A stretch of 64,000 nucleotides of DNA from Streptomyces antarcticus (GCF_026627255.1 NZ_JAPNLM010000025.1:62001-126000); one strand, 5' to 3'. Counted from the stretch's first letter, positions 46,144-55,062 are shown. Notes: generated by a model not told the origin, from the sequence alone. Made by a program: numbers and translations.

Positions 46144-47843
46144 ATGGGACGCGGCAAGCTCCGCATTTACCTCGGCGCGGCGCCGGGCGTCGGCAAGACG
46201 TACGCCATGCTCTCCGAGGCACACCGCCGGGTCGAGCGGGGCACCGACTGCGTCGTCGGCTTCGTCGAGCACCACTCCAGGCCCCGCACCGAGGTGATGC
46301 TGCACGGCCTGGAAATGGCCGAACGGCGCGAGATCGAGTACCGGGGCTCCACTTTCACCGAGATGGACGTGGGCGCGATCCTGTCTCGGAGCCCCGCCGT
46401 GGCCCTGGTGGACGAGCTGGCGCACACCAACGTCCCCGGCTCCCGCAACGCCAAGCGGTGGCAGGACGTCGAGGAACTCCTCCAGGCCGGCATCGACGTC
46501 GTCTCCACCGTCAACATCCAGCACCTGGAGTCGCCGGGCGACGTGGTCGAGACGATCACCGGTGTCCGTCAGCGCGAGACCGTCCCGGACGAGGTGGCCC
46601 GGCGGGCCGACCAGATCGAGCTGGTCGACATGTCTCCGCAGGCCCTGCGTCGCCGCATGGCCCACGGCAACGTCTACAAGCCGGACAAGGTCGACGCGGC
46701 GCTCTCGAACTACTTCCGGCCCGGGAACCTGACCGCCCTGCGCGAGCTGGCGCTGCTGTGGGTCGCGGACCGGGTGGACGAGTACCTCCAGGAGTACCGG
46801 GGCGAGCACAACATCCGCTCGACCTGGCAGGCCCGCGAGCGCATCGTCGTCGGGCTGACCGGCGGACCTGAGGGCCGTACGCTCATCCGCCGTGCGGCCC
46901 GCCTCGCGGAGAAGGGCGCGGGCGGCGAGGTGCTCGCCGTCTACATCGCCGCCCGCGACGGCCTCACCTCCGCCTCCCCCAAGGAACTGGCCGTCCAGCG
47001 GACGCTGGTCGAGGACCTCGGCGGCACCTTCCACCACGTCATAGGCAACAGCGTCCCCGACGCGCTGCTGGAGTTCGCCCGCGGCTGCAACGCCACCCAG
47101 ATCGTGCTCGGCGTCAGCCGCCGACGGTCGTGGCAGTCCGTCTTCAGCCCCGGTGTCAGCGCCACGGTCGCCCGTGAATCCGGCCCGGACCTCGACGTCC
47201 ACATCGTCACCCACGACGAGGCCGCCAAGGGCCGCCGCAGCCTGCCCGTCGCACGGAGCGCGCGCCTCGGCCGGTCCCGCATCATCTGGGGCTGGCTCAC
47301 CGGCATCGCCGGACCGGCGCTGCTCGCCGTACTGCTCAACCTGGCCGTGCCGGACCTGGGCCTCGCCAACGACATGCTGCTCTTCCTGACCTTCACGGTG
47401 GCGGCGGCCCTGCTCGGCGGGCTGCTCCCCGCACTGGCCTCGGCCGCGTTCGGCTCCCTGTTGCTGAACTACTTCTTCACCCCACCGCTGCACGAGTTCA
47501 CCATCTCCGACCCCAAGAACATCGTCGCCATCGCGATCTTCGTCGGAGTCGCCGTGTCCGTCGCCTCGGTGGTCGACCTGGCCGCCCGGCGCACCCACCA
47601 GGCAGCACGGCTGCGCGCCGAGTCCGAGATCCTCTCCTTCCTCGCGGGCAGCGTCCTGCGCGGCGAGAACTCCCTCGACGCCCTCCTGGAGCGCCTGCGC
47701 GAGACCTTCGCCATGCAGTCCGTCGCCCTCCTGGAGCGCACCAGCGACGTCGACCCCTGGACCACGGCGGCATCCGTCGGCACCAGCCCGGTCGCACGGC
47801 CCGAGGACGCGGACGTGGACCTGCCCATAGGCGACGACATGGC
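46144..47843 (+). pseudogene. kdpD: KdpD sensor kinase, catalytic half lost
   Basis: About 567 codons of genuine KdpD: Walker A GAAPGVGKT (11-19), VDELAHTN, and DVVSTVNIQHLESPGDVVETITGVRQRETVP. A universal-stress-like domain (GLTGGPEGRTLIRRAARLAEKG) and the four-helix DUF4118 membrane part follow, then the first part of the GAF domain (LDALLERLRETFAMQSVALLER). Near 47843 homology ceases. The frame runs on to 48285 through the antisense of a response-regulator start and non-coding DNA. The HisKA and HATPase domains (~280 residues) are missing, so no phosphorelay is possible, though the K+-sensing N-terminal part could still be made. Confidence 0.88.
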
Positions 47844-47894
47844 CAGCAACCGAGCGAGCTGCGGTTCGTCATCGACCACCAGCACCCGGGTCAT
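47844..47894 (-). pseudogene. 5' end of a second response-regulator gene, inverted
   Basis: On the minus strand ATG 47892-47894, preceded by GGAAGG, encodes MTRVLVVDDEPQLARLL, nearly identical to the first residues of KdpE and its relatives. It then breaks into the complement of kdpD. It keeps its ribosome site, so the true 5' end of a regulator gene has been joined tail-inward to kdpD, the signature of an inversion or an inverted deletion. Confidence 0.7.
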
Positions 47895-48088
47895 CGGCGT
47901 GCCGCCTTCCTGTCGTGCGTCAACAGTGGTCCGCGCCATGACGACCGGCCACCCCGTACGGTGCGCCCGACCCCGCGCGCCGCTCACCCGACGGCGGCTG
48001 ACGCACCCTCCGCGCGCCCTGCGGGCTGCCCTTGCGAGGTGGAAGGGGTGCGTTATGGGCGCGGCGTGCGGAGTCGTGAGTGGTTGGA

Positions 48089-48451
48089 TCACTCCGGGAC
48101 CGATTGATCCGGGGGTGAGGGGCGCGGGGCCAGGCGGCGCAGCAGGGCATGGACCGTCGCGTCGTCCAGGACGGACGCCGCGCCGGGGACCAACTGGGCC
48201 AGCAGCGACGCGAAGCGGCTGTCCGGCTGCCGGAGCAAGGGCTCACCGCCCTCCCACAGCGCCGTTCAAAGCCTTTCCGCCGTGAGCTGCCCGTCTCCCG
48301 CCGTTGCGACGACGAGGTACCGGGCGAGGCTCCGGTCCAGATGGGTCGGCGTCCAACGGCCCGCGGTCAAGTCATCGTCCAGGTCCCGGGCCAGTCCACC
48401 GACTGAGGCTGCGGGCTCGGTGTAGGTGTTGCGGTCGGTGGGGGTGGTCAT
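48089..48451 (-). pseudogene. hypothetical protein with in-frame TGA
   Basis: One frame from ATG 48449-48451 to TGA 48089-48091 reads as protein throughout. It starts MTTPTDRNTYTEPAASVG, has GRWTPTHLDRSLARYLVVAT, and later LWEGGEPLLRQPDSRFASLLAQLVPG and DDATVHALLRRLAPRP. It is interrupted by TGA at 48266-48268. An unbroken product would be 120 residues and mostly helical; I do not recognise it. A nonsense mutation (for example CGA to TGA) is the simplest reading. No SECIS-like context was looked for beyond inspection. Confidence 0.5.
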
Positions 48452-48695
48452 GTGGCGGTGCCGTGGCCTTCCGTGAGCGCCGGGCCGCGACGCAGCACGG
48501 CTGGGTGGGGAGGGGCGGGAGTCCCCGCGCGGAACGCGAAGTAGGCACGTGCTCCGCCATCGCCGGCCGGAACACGCGCCCACGGCCCCGCCCTCAGCGT
48601 GGGGGCGCCACTGGGACCGCACTCCGGTGGGTCGGGAGGGGCCAGCTCGTCGGCGTGGTCCGAGGAGGGCATGACGTGAGGAGGTGCGCCCGCCG

Positions 48696-49649
48696 TTATC
48701 TGCTGCGTTCCGGTTCCGGAGCGGTTGGGCCGGGGAGTCGCGAGACGGTGGTACGGGGTGGAGCCGGGGGTTTCTCCCCGGGCTTCGGTCGGGGTGGGCG
48801 CGGCTGGCCGAGTACGACCGCCAGGAGGATGACGGCCATGCCGACGATCTGGAGGGCGGACAGCGTCTGGTCCTTGAGGAGGTAGCCCAGGAGGGTCGCG
48901 ACGACCGGGCTGCCCAGTGCGAGGAAGGAGACCGCCACGGCCGGGAGGCGTTCGATGCCCCGGAACCAGATGATGTAGCTGAGGACCGCGCCCAGGGTGA
49001 TGAGGTAGGCGAACCCGATGACGTTGGATCCGGTGAGACCGTCGGGAAGGTCTTCCAGCAGCAGCCAGAACGGCAGCAGGACCAGTCCGCCCGCCGCGAG
49101 TTGCCATCCGGTGAAGGTGAGCAGGCCCACGCCCTCCGGCCGGCCCCACCGCTTCGTCAGCGTGATGCCCGAGGCCATGCACAGCGCGCCGCCGACCGCG
49201 GCGAGGACTCCGACGCTGTCGAGCGACGCCGTCCCTCTGAAGACGAGCAGCACCACGCCCCCGGTGCCCAGGGCACAGGCCAGGGCGTGGACGGGTCTGA
49301 TCTTCTCGCTGAGGAGGAGCGCGGCCAGGATGACGACGAACATGGGCTGCGCCGACATGATCATGGCGGCGATGCCGCCCGGCAGCCGGTAGGCGGCGAC
49401 GAAGAGCAGGAAGTTGAAGGCGCCGATGTTCAGAACGCCCAGGACCAGCGCGCGCCACCACCAGATGCCGACGGGAAGCGTCCGGCCGAGGGCCAGCAGG
49501 ACCAGGCCGCCGGGCAGGGCCCGCATGGTGGTCGCCAGGAGCGGCCGGTCCGGGGGCAGCAGCTCGGTCGTCACGAGGTAGGTGCTGCCCCAGATCGCCG
49601 GAGCCAGGCCGGTCAGGGCCGCTGTGAGTACATTCTGTCTGTTCTTCAT
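48696..49649 (-). CDS. EamA/DMT-family transporter, copy 1
   Basis: 317 residues with ten predicted helices in two EamA repeats: LAPAIWGSTYLVTTELLPPDRPLLATTMRALPGG in the first and GFAYLITLGAVLSYIIWFRGIERLPAVAVSFLAL in the second. The C-terminal ~35 residues are Pro/Lys/Arg-rich. It probably exports a metabolite or drug. It follows the DsbA-type gene by 50 bases on the same strand. A paralogue ~65% identical by eye lies at 52491-53414, also downstream of a DsbA-type gene. Confidence 0.9.
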   Translation of the reverse strand: MKNRQNVLTAALTGLAPAIWGSTYLVTTELLPPDRPLLATTMRALPGGLVLLALGRTLPVGIWWWRALVLGVLNIGAFNFLLFVAAYRLPGGIAAMIMSAQPMFVVILAALLLSEKIRPVHALACALGTGGVVLLVFRGTASLDSVGVLAAVGGALCMASGITLTKRWGRPEGVGLLTFTGWQLAAGGLVLLPFWLLLEDLPDGLTGSNVIGFAYLITLGAVLSYIIWFRGIERLPAVAVSFLALGSPVVATLLGYLLKDQTLSALQIVGMAVILLAVVLGQPRPPRPKPGEKPPAPPRTTVSRLPGPTAPEPERSR

Positions 49650-49699
49650 CTCGCCTCAGATCCCCCGGGCATCACCGTGGCTCCCGACGTCCGGACGGC

Positions 49700-50341
49700 T
49701 CAGTCGAAGATCGGGTCGCGGTCGCGGCCGCGCTTCAGCTCGAAGAAGCCGTCCGTGCCGACGACGGCCAGCACGCCGTCCCAGAGCGTTCCGGCCGCCT
49801 CGGCGCGGGGGGCGGGGGTGAGTACGGGGCCGAAGAAGGCCAGCGGCTTCCCGTCCGGGCCGGGCACGTGGATCACGGGGGTGCCGACCTCGGAACCGAC
49901 CGGGTCCATCCCCTCGTGGTGCTCGGTCCGCAGCGGCTCGTCCCAGGACGTGTCGTCCGCGGCCTCGATGAGGTCGGCGGGCAGACCCGCCTCCTCCAGG
50001 GCGGCGCGGATCATGTCGTGGCCGAGCCCGGCCTTCTCGTGGTGGATCAGGCGGCCCATGGCGTTGTAGAGGGGGCGGAGCGCGTCGTTGCCGTGCCGCT
50101 GCTGCGCCGCGATACACACGCGGACGCAGGCCCAACCGTCGATCATGCCCTGGCGGTACTTCTCCGGGACCTCGCGGCCCTCGTTGAGGACCGACAGACT
50201 CATGATGTGGAACCGGGTCTCCAGCGGCCTGACCTGCTCGACCTCCAGCATCCAGCGTGAGGTGATCCACGCCCAGGGGCAGCGGGGGTCCACCCAGATG
50301 TCGGCGACGGTGGTCTCGGAACGGGGTGACGTGGTGCTCAT
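49700..50341 (-). CDS. DsbA-family mycothiol-dependent nitroreductase-like protein
   Basis: 213 residues from ATG 50339-50341. ADIWVDPRCPWAWITSRWMLEV carries the CPWAW active site of the Rv2466c-type DsbA-fold group, with only the first Cys retained. A helical insertion follows, then SEVGTPVIHV with the cis-Pro, and PDGKPLAFFGPVLTPAPR. Such proteins use mycothiol and can reduce nitro compounds or protect against oxidants. It is divergent from a LysR regulator and upstream of an EamA transporter, suggesting a small-molecule stress cassette. Confidence 0.88.
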   Translation of the reverse strand: MSTTSPRSETTVADIWVDPRCPWAWITSRWMLEVEQVRPLETRFHIMSLSVLNEGREVPEKYRQGMIDGWACVRVCIAAQQRHGNDALRPLYNAMGRLIHHEKAGLGHDMIRAALEEAGLPADLIEAADDTSWDEPLRTEHHEGMDPVGSEVGTPVIHVPGPDGKPLAFFGPVLTPAPRAEAAGTLWDGVLAVVGTDGFFELKRGRDRDPIFD

Positions 50342-50557
50342 GGAGGTCGCTCGTCCTTTCGGTGGAACGGGGCGCGAGGGCGCGCGGGCATGCCTCGGCG
50401 CGGTGCGCCCAGGTACCGGGGATGGGGGGAGAGAACAGCGGGGGGAGCGGCTTCCAGGCATGCCGGAGGGGCCCCGATCGAGGGGCCGCCGGGCGAAGTC
50501 GACCCGAGGACGTTCCTGCCGTGTGCGGTCGTCCCCAGTGTCGGGCCGGGGATACCA

Positions 50558-50581
50558 ATGAGTCCAACACATGCTTGTCAC
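50558..50581. promoter_or_regulatory. conserved divergent-promoter element, copy 1
   Basis: This 24-base stretch (ATGAGTCCAACACAT at its left end) lies between the DsbA-type gene and the LysR gene. It recurs in inverted orientation at 51990-52013 with 23 of 24 bases the same, beside the decayed second copies of both genes. Conservation in otherwise diverged DNA marks it as a probable LysR operator or promoter. Confidence 0.65.
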
Positions 50582-50609
50582 TTGATGGATCTCGTTTCAA
50601 GATGGATCC

Positions 50610-51485
50610 ATGGAGCTCCAGCAAATGCGGTACGTGGTCGCCGTGGCCGAGACGAACAGCTTCACGAGGGCTGCCCAACGCTGCCTGGTGGTGCAGTCCG
50701 CGCTGAGCCACCAGATCGCGCGCCTGGAGAAGGAACTGGGCGCGAGGCTCTTCGAACGCACCAGCCGCCGCGTCCGGCTGACCCCGGCGGGCGCGGCCTT
50801 CCTGCCCGCCGCCCGCCAGTGCCTGGACGCGGCGGAGCGGGCCGCCGCCGAAGTCGCGGCGGCCGTCGGGGAGGTGCGCGGACGCCTCGCGGTCGGGCTG
50901 ATCCCCACCGTCGCCGCCGTGGACATTCCCGCCGTCCTCAGGGAGTTCCACCGGCGCCACCCGAAGGCCCGGATCAGCCTCAGCGTGGGAGCCAGCGACG
51001 AGCTCGTCGAGCAGGTCAGGCAGGGCGAGATAGAGGTGGCCTTCCTCGGCATCCCGCTCACGGCCCGGCCCCGGGGGGTCATGGCCCGGGAGCTCGCCCG
51101 GGAGCGGCTGGTCGCCGTGGTCTCCCCCGACCACCCGCTCGCCGGGGAGACCTCGGTCGACCTCCGCAGGCTGTCCTCGGAGGTGTTCGTGGACCTCCCG
51201 GCGAAGACCGCCGGCCGGGCTCAGTCCGATCTGGCCTTCACCGCCGCCGGCCTCACCCGCGAGGTCGCCTTCGAGGTGTCCAACGCGGACTACCTGGCCC
51301 GTCTGGTCGGCGCGGGTCTGGGCGTGGCCCTGCTCCCGCCCTCGTACGTCGCGAGCCTGGCCGGGATGACCATCATCGAGGTCACGGACGCACCGGCCCG
51401 CGCCGAGTACCTGATCTGGAGTCGGGAGAGCCGCACCCCGGCGGCCGCGGCCTTCCTGGCGCTGCTGGGCACCGCGGAGGAGTGA
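50610..51485 (+). CDS. LysR-family regulator of the DsbA/EamA cassette
   Basis: 291 residues. The helix-turn-helix is LQQMRYVVAVAETNSFTRAAQRCLVVQSALSHQIARLEKELG with RRVRLTPAGAAFLPAARQCL after it. The effector domain has LAVGLIPTVAAVDIPAVLREFHRRHPKARI and GLGVALLPPSYVA. It is divergent from the DsbA-type gene across the conserved 24-base element and probably controls it. GGATC steps precede the start. A decayed inverted paralogue lies 300 bases downstream. Confidence 0.92.
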   Translation: MELQQMRYVVAVAETNSFTRAAQRCLVVQSALSHQIARLEKELGARLFERTSRRVRLTPAGAAFLPAARQCLDAAERAAAEVAAAVGEVRGRLAVGLIPTVAAVDIPAVLREFHRRHPKARISLSVGASDELVEQVRQGEIEVAFLGIPLTARPRGVMARELARERLVAVVSPDHPLAGETSVDLRRLSSEVFVDLPAKTAGRAQSDLAFTAAGLTREVAFEVSNADYLARLVGAGLGVALLPPSYVASLAGMTIIEVTDAPARAEYLIWSRESRTPAAAAFLALLGTAEE

Positions 51486-51509
51486 ACGCGGCCGCCGGGG
51501 TGCGATGGC

Positions 51510-51791
51510 TCAGGCCCGGGCCGCCAAGGCCCGCCCGCCCGGCACCTGTTCGCCCGACACCCGTGCGGCCGGGGCCCGTACGGGCAGGGCCCGTACGGGC
51601 AGGCCCGAGCCGAGCAGTGCGCGGTGGATCTCCGAGGTCGCCGTGGACCGGTCGAGCGTGATGCAGTACAGCCCGGGAATGCCCTCGGCGAGCAGCCGCT
51701 CGGCCATCGCCACCGCGAAGTCGACGCCGATCCGCAGGATCGGGACGTCGCACCCCGCCGCCACGACACGGTCCCGCAGCCGCGACGGACG
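51510..51791 (-). pseudogene. methylenetetrahydrofolate reductase C-terminal fragment
   Basis: About 93 codons at the end of a longer frame match the end of MetF: RIGVDFAVAMAERLLAEGIPGLYCITLDRSTATSEIHRALLGSGLPV. The first ~200 residues, with FAD and folate sites, are missing. Homology stops where the LysR remnant begins. The last ~35 codons (VRALPVRAPAARVSGEQVPGG) are low complexity. It is one more deletion junction. Confidence 0.65.
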
Positions 51792-51943
51792 TGGCCACAG
51801 AGGACGCATTCGAGGGGAGCCGGCGCGTCGGCAACCTCGGGCAGCGGGGAGGAACGCCGCACCGGCGGATGTCAGCCACACCCGGCGGCCCGATGAAGCT
51901 GTTCGTCTCGGCGAGCGGCGAAGCGCATCTGCTGGATCTCCAT
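51792..51943 (-). pseudogene. LysR regulator remnant, copy 2
   Basis: ATG 51941-51943 starts MEIQQMRFA as in the intact LysR gene (MELQQMRYV). A small deletion shifts the frame (ETNSF survives in another phase), the whole recognition helix is lost, and only RVWLTSAGAAFLPAARGC follows before the metF fragment. It is the inverted counterpart of the gene at 50610. Confidence 0.75.
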
Positions 51944-51977
51944 GGATCCATGGATCTCTATGGATCCATCGTGGATC
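51934..51977. repeat. five GGATC steps at about ten-base intervals
   Basis: GGATC begins at 51934, 51944, 51952, 51962 and 51973, mostly within ATGGATCCAT palindromes, overlapping the start of the LysR remnant. The intact copy has only two (50587 and 50604). Spacing near one helical turn would place them on one DNA face. Confidence 0.7.
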
Positions 51978-51989
51978 ACGATGCATGGG

Positions 51990-52013
51990 GTGACAAGGAT
52001 GTGTTGGACTCAT
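51990..52013. promoter_or_regulatory. conserved divergent-promoter element, copy 2
   Basis: Inverse of the element at 50558-50581 with one mismatch. It lies between the LysR remnant and the decayed DsbA-type gene. The transporter behind it is intact, so this may still be its promoter region. The following ~245 bases to 52258 hold no gene. Confidence 0.6.
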
Positions 52014-52258
52014 CGGTGGCTGCTGGATGAGACTGTCGAGGTGCCAAGTGCAGCAGCACAGAGGGATTCCGACGGAGCCGGCAGCGGTGTTCCCCGTGAG
52101 AATCGTTGACTGTTCGTCCCACTGCCGTTCATCACGGCCGGACACCTGCCAGGAGGCGTCGCCGCCTAACGGTGCCGCCCTCCAAGCGCTGGGGAATCCC
52201 GCCGAGAACGTGAACAGGCCGACGGCAACCAGAGCTCGATCCAGAGGACGAACCAACT

Positions 52259-52494
52259 GTGAACATCACGCCACCAGGGCAGCAGGCAGCCACCGACGCC
52301 GATGTGTGGTTCGATCCGCGCTCTCCGTGGGCGTGGGTCACTTCCTGTTGGTTGTTACTTCCCGGCCCGACGGCGAGCTGCTCGCGTTCTTCGGCCTCCG
52401 CATCGAGGAATGGCTGAACGTGAAAACGTATATGGCGCCTGGCATCGGCGACTTCGGTCACCCGCATTTCAGCATGGAAGGGGGCGCTAAATGA
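52259..52494 (+). pseudogene. DsbA-family protein, internally deleted copy 2
   Basis: GTG 52259 begins a frame with ATDADVWFDPRSPWAWVTSCW, the N-terminus of the DsbA-type protein at 49700, although the active-site Cys is Ser here (SPWAW). Soon after, in another phase, PDGELLAFFGL matches the C-terminal PDGKPLAFFGP. About 130 residues between are deleted. The second phase ends at a TGA (52492-52494) overlapping the EamA start. The gene is non-functional, but its translation signal may still lead into the transporter. Confidence 0.7.
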
Positions 52495-53414
52495 AGAGCG
52501 GCCAGCAATTCCTCACCTCAGGTGTGACGGCGCTGGCGCCGGTGATCTGGGGAAGCGTCTATCTGGTGACGGCCGAGTGGTTGCCGCCGGACCGTCCGCT
52601 ACTCGCCACCACCGTGCGGGCGCTGCCCGCGGGCCTTATTCTGCTGGCCTTCTCCCGCGCGCTGCCGTCCGGGATATGGCTGTGGCGCACCCTGGCGGTC
52701 GGAGCGCTCAACATCGGCGCGTTCAATTTCCTGATGTTCCTCGCTGCCTATCGCCTACCGGGTGGTGTAGCAGCGATGATCATGGCGGTACAACCGATGA
52801 TCGTATTGGTCTTGGGGGCGCTGCTCTTCGGGGACAAAATTCGGTTCGCTCACGTGCTGGCCTGCGTTCTCGGTGCGGTCGGTGTCGTGTTGGTTGCGTT
52901 CAAGGGGACGGCGGCACTGGATTTCGTCGGTGTGGTGGCGGCGCTGGGCGCAGCGGCCTGTCTGGCATTCGGTATCTCACTGACCAAACTGTGGGGACGC
53001 CCGGACGGAGTGGGGCTGCTTCCGTTCACCGGCTGGCAGCTCCTCGCGGGCGGACTCGTGTCGTTGCCCTTCACACTGGCCATCGAAGGGCTGCCGAGCT
53101 CCATCACCGGAACCAACGTCATCGGGTTTACCTATCTCATCTCCCTTGGTGCCGTCATCAGTTATGTGATCTGGTTCCGCGGCATCGAGAGGTTGCCGGT
53201 ACTGACCATCTCCTTCCTTGCCTTGTGCAGCCCGATCGTCGCAACCCTCCTCGGATATGCGTTTCGGGATGAGACGTTGTCGATTCTTCAGGTAGTCGGA
53301 ATCCTGGTGATTCTTGCTGCCGTTGTGCTCGTACAACCCCGACCGGTCAAGCCGGCAGGGGTCGCCCCCAACGATCCTCCTCACAGCGACCACATCAAGG
53401 AGAGAGCGCAATGA
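52491..53414 (+). CDS. EamA/DMT-family transporter, copy 2
   Basis: 307 residues and ten predicted helices, collinear with copy 1 (ALAPVIWGSVYLVTAEWLPPDRPLLATTVRALPAG; IGFTYLISLGAVISYVIWFRGIERLPVLTISFLAL). Codon use is slightly less GC-biased than in copy 1. It lacks copy 1's long basic tail. Its start overlaps the broken DsbA frame and its stop overlaps the methyltransferase start (ATGA), so transporter and methyltransferase are coupled. Confidence 0.9.
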   Translation: MKSGQQFLTSGVTALAPVIWGSVYLVTAEWLPPDRPLLATTVRALPAGLILLAFSRALPSGIWLWRTLAVGALNIGAFNFLMFLAAYRLPGGVAAMIMAVQPMIVLVLGALLFGDKIRFAHVLACVLGAVGVVLVAFKGTAALDFVGVVAALGAAACLAFGISLTKLWGRPDGVGLLPFTGWQLLAGGLVSLPFTLAIEGLPSSITGTNVIGFTYLISLGAVISYVIWFRGIERLPVLTISFLALCSPIVATLLGYAFRDETLSILQVVGILVILAAVVLVQPRPVKPAGVAPNDPPHSDHIKERAQ

Positions 53415-54184
53415 CAAGCAAGCAGAACGACCAGTACGCCAACATCGGCGACAAGTACTCGGACTTCAAAGACACCGCGCCGCTCGGAGGCCCGGAGACG
53501 AACACCGTCTTCAAGCTCCTGGGTGAACTGAAGGGCGCCAAGGTCCTCGACCTCGCCTGCGGACACGGGCACTACACCCGGCTGATAAAGCAGGCGGGTG
53601 CGCAGGAGGTGGTCGGTTCCGATCTGTCGCCCGTCATGATCGACCTGGCGAAGGAAGCGGAGGCCGAGCAGCCGCTGGGCATCACCTACCACGTGGGTGA
53701 CGCCTCGGACCTGCCGACGCTCGGCAGCTTCGACGTGGTAAGCGCGGTCTGGCTGCTCAATTACGCCACGACCAAGGACGAACTGACGGCGATGCTGCGC
53801 GGAGTCCACCGCAATCTCGCTCCCGGGGGCCGGTTCGTCACGGTCACCGTGTCGCCCGAATTCGATCCGCACGGGCCCGAGTTGGACGCGTACGGGATCC
53901 GGGTGGTGAAGGACACCCCGTACGAGGATCGCAGTGCCGTGACCATGGATCTCCTCGGCGCGAATCAGACCGCGACGATCACGACCTCGCGCTGGACCGC
54001 GGCGGCGTACGCGGAGTGCCTGGAGGCGGCCGGCTTCGCTTCGTACGACTGGCGTGCTCCCGAGATTCCCGAGGAGTACGTGCAGCGCTTCGGCGACGCC
54101 TTCTGGAACAACTACCGGAGCAACCCGAATACCGGTTTCCTCGTCGCGACCCGTACGGCGGACCTGGAGCCGGGTGCGGAATAG
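53411..54184 (+). CDS. class I SAM-dependent methyltransferase
   Basis: 257 residues. SAM motif I is KVLDLACGHGHYTRLIKQAGA (residues ~43-63), followed by VGSDLSPVMIDLAKEAE. The motif-IV-like segment is FDVVSAVWLLNYATTKDELTAMLRGVHRNLAPGGRFV. The N-terminal YANIGDKYSDFKDTAP is shared with small-molecule methyltransferases of the ubiE/toxin-methylating kind. The substrate is unknown. Coupling to a DMT exporter suggests modification and export of one compound, or resistance to it. Confidence 0.88.
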   Translation: MTSKQNDQYANIGDKYSDFKDTAPLGGPETNTVFKLLGELKGAKVLDLACGHGHYTRLIKQAGAQEVVGSDLSPVMIDLAKEAEAEQPLGITYHVGDASDLPTLGSFDVVSAVWLLNYATTKDELTAMLRGVHRNLAPGGRFVTVTVSPEFDPHGPELDAYGIRVVKDTPYEDRSAVTMDLLGANQTATITTSRWTAAAYAECLEAAGFASYDWRAPEIPEEYVQRFGDAFWNNYRSNPNTGFLVATRTADLEPGAE

Positions 54185-54419
54185 CCTCCCCCGGTGAAGC
54201 GGTTCGCCATGCGTTGACGGGAATGCGCGAGCCCTTCGTCTTGGATCACGGTGTGCGGCCACGGCGGTGGGCAACGGTTCGAGATGCGCAGTTGCCCACC
54301 CCGTCGCATGCGGAGCGGCGAACCGCTGCCGACCGGGACAGGACCGTGCACAGCGTTCCGCATCGCACCTCCTTCCAAGCCCTGGGGTACGCGACGTGCG
54401 AGCGCAGGTCAGACACCCC

Positions 54420-54630
54420 ATGTCGTTCGGTGTCAAGCGGGATGCGATTGCGCCGGTGCACTCGTCGGGCAAGACGGCCACCGAGGTCGCACGGGATATC
54501 GGAGTGGGCCCGGAGGGGCTGCAGAACTGGTTGAACAGGGGAAAAATCGACCCTGGTCTCGGGCAGCCGGGGCGCTCACCACGGCCGAGTGTGAGGAGCT
54601 GGTGCGGCTGCGCCGGCAGGTCCTCCACCG
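54420..54630 (+). mobile_element. IS3-type orfA remnant
   Basis: From ATG 54420, SFGVKRDAIAPVHSSGKTATEVARDIGVGPEGLQNWLNRGKID resembles the helix-turn-helix OrfA of IS3-family elements. A frameshift near 54560 then leads to GALTTAECEELVRLRRQV, the start of its leucine zipper. The zipper end and all of OrfB are missing, replaced by the ABC-ATPase fragment. The 235 bases before it hold nothing recognisable. Confidence 0.65.
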
Positions 54631-55062
54631 CTTGCCTGCGATGACGGTCGCACAGAACGTCGAACTCCCCGGTCGGCTGGCCGGGAAGCGCCCCGACCGG
54701 GGCAGGGTAATGGGCGCGCTCGCCCGGGCCGGACTGACCCGGCGTGAGCGGCACCGGCCCGGGCAGCTGTCCGGCGGGCAGCAGCGGGTGGTGATCGCCC
54801 GGGTCTGGTCTCGCAACCTCAGGTGTTTTTCGCCGACGAGCCGACCGGGGCGCTCGACCGGGCCACCGGGCACGAAATCCTCGCGCTGCGGCGCACCGGT
54901 GTGGACCGGGACGGCCAGACCTGCGTGATGGTGACCCACGATCCGGTCGACGCCGGGTACGCGGACCGGGTGCTGCTACTCGCCGACGGCCTGGTGGTGG
55001 ACGAGCTCGACCGACCATCCGCCACCCAGGTTGGCGAGCGCCTGAGCCTGCTGGGCGAGTGA
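54631..55062 (+). pseudogene. ABC exporter ATPase (MacB/LolD type), broken
   Basis: MTVAQNVELPGRLAGKRPDRGRVMGALARAGL and the signature LSGGQQRVVIARV are in one frame. After a one-base shift near 54820, FADEPTGALDRATGHEILALRRTG (Walker B) and MVTHDPVDAGYADRVLLLADG (H-loop) follow in another frame to the stop at 55060-55062. Walker A and the first ~80 residues are gone. Both the truncation and the frameshift inactivate it. Confidence 0.75.

Noticed and set aside
48266-48268. TGA as a selenocysteine codon
   Set aside because: The protein family is unknown, no redox motif surrounds it, and no SECIS-like hairpin was apparent; a nonsense mutation is simpler.
51510-52256. One 248-residue gene
   Set aside because: It is a chimera of a LysR remnant and a metF tail with non-homologous sequence upstream.
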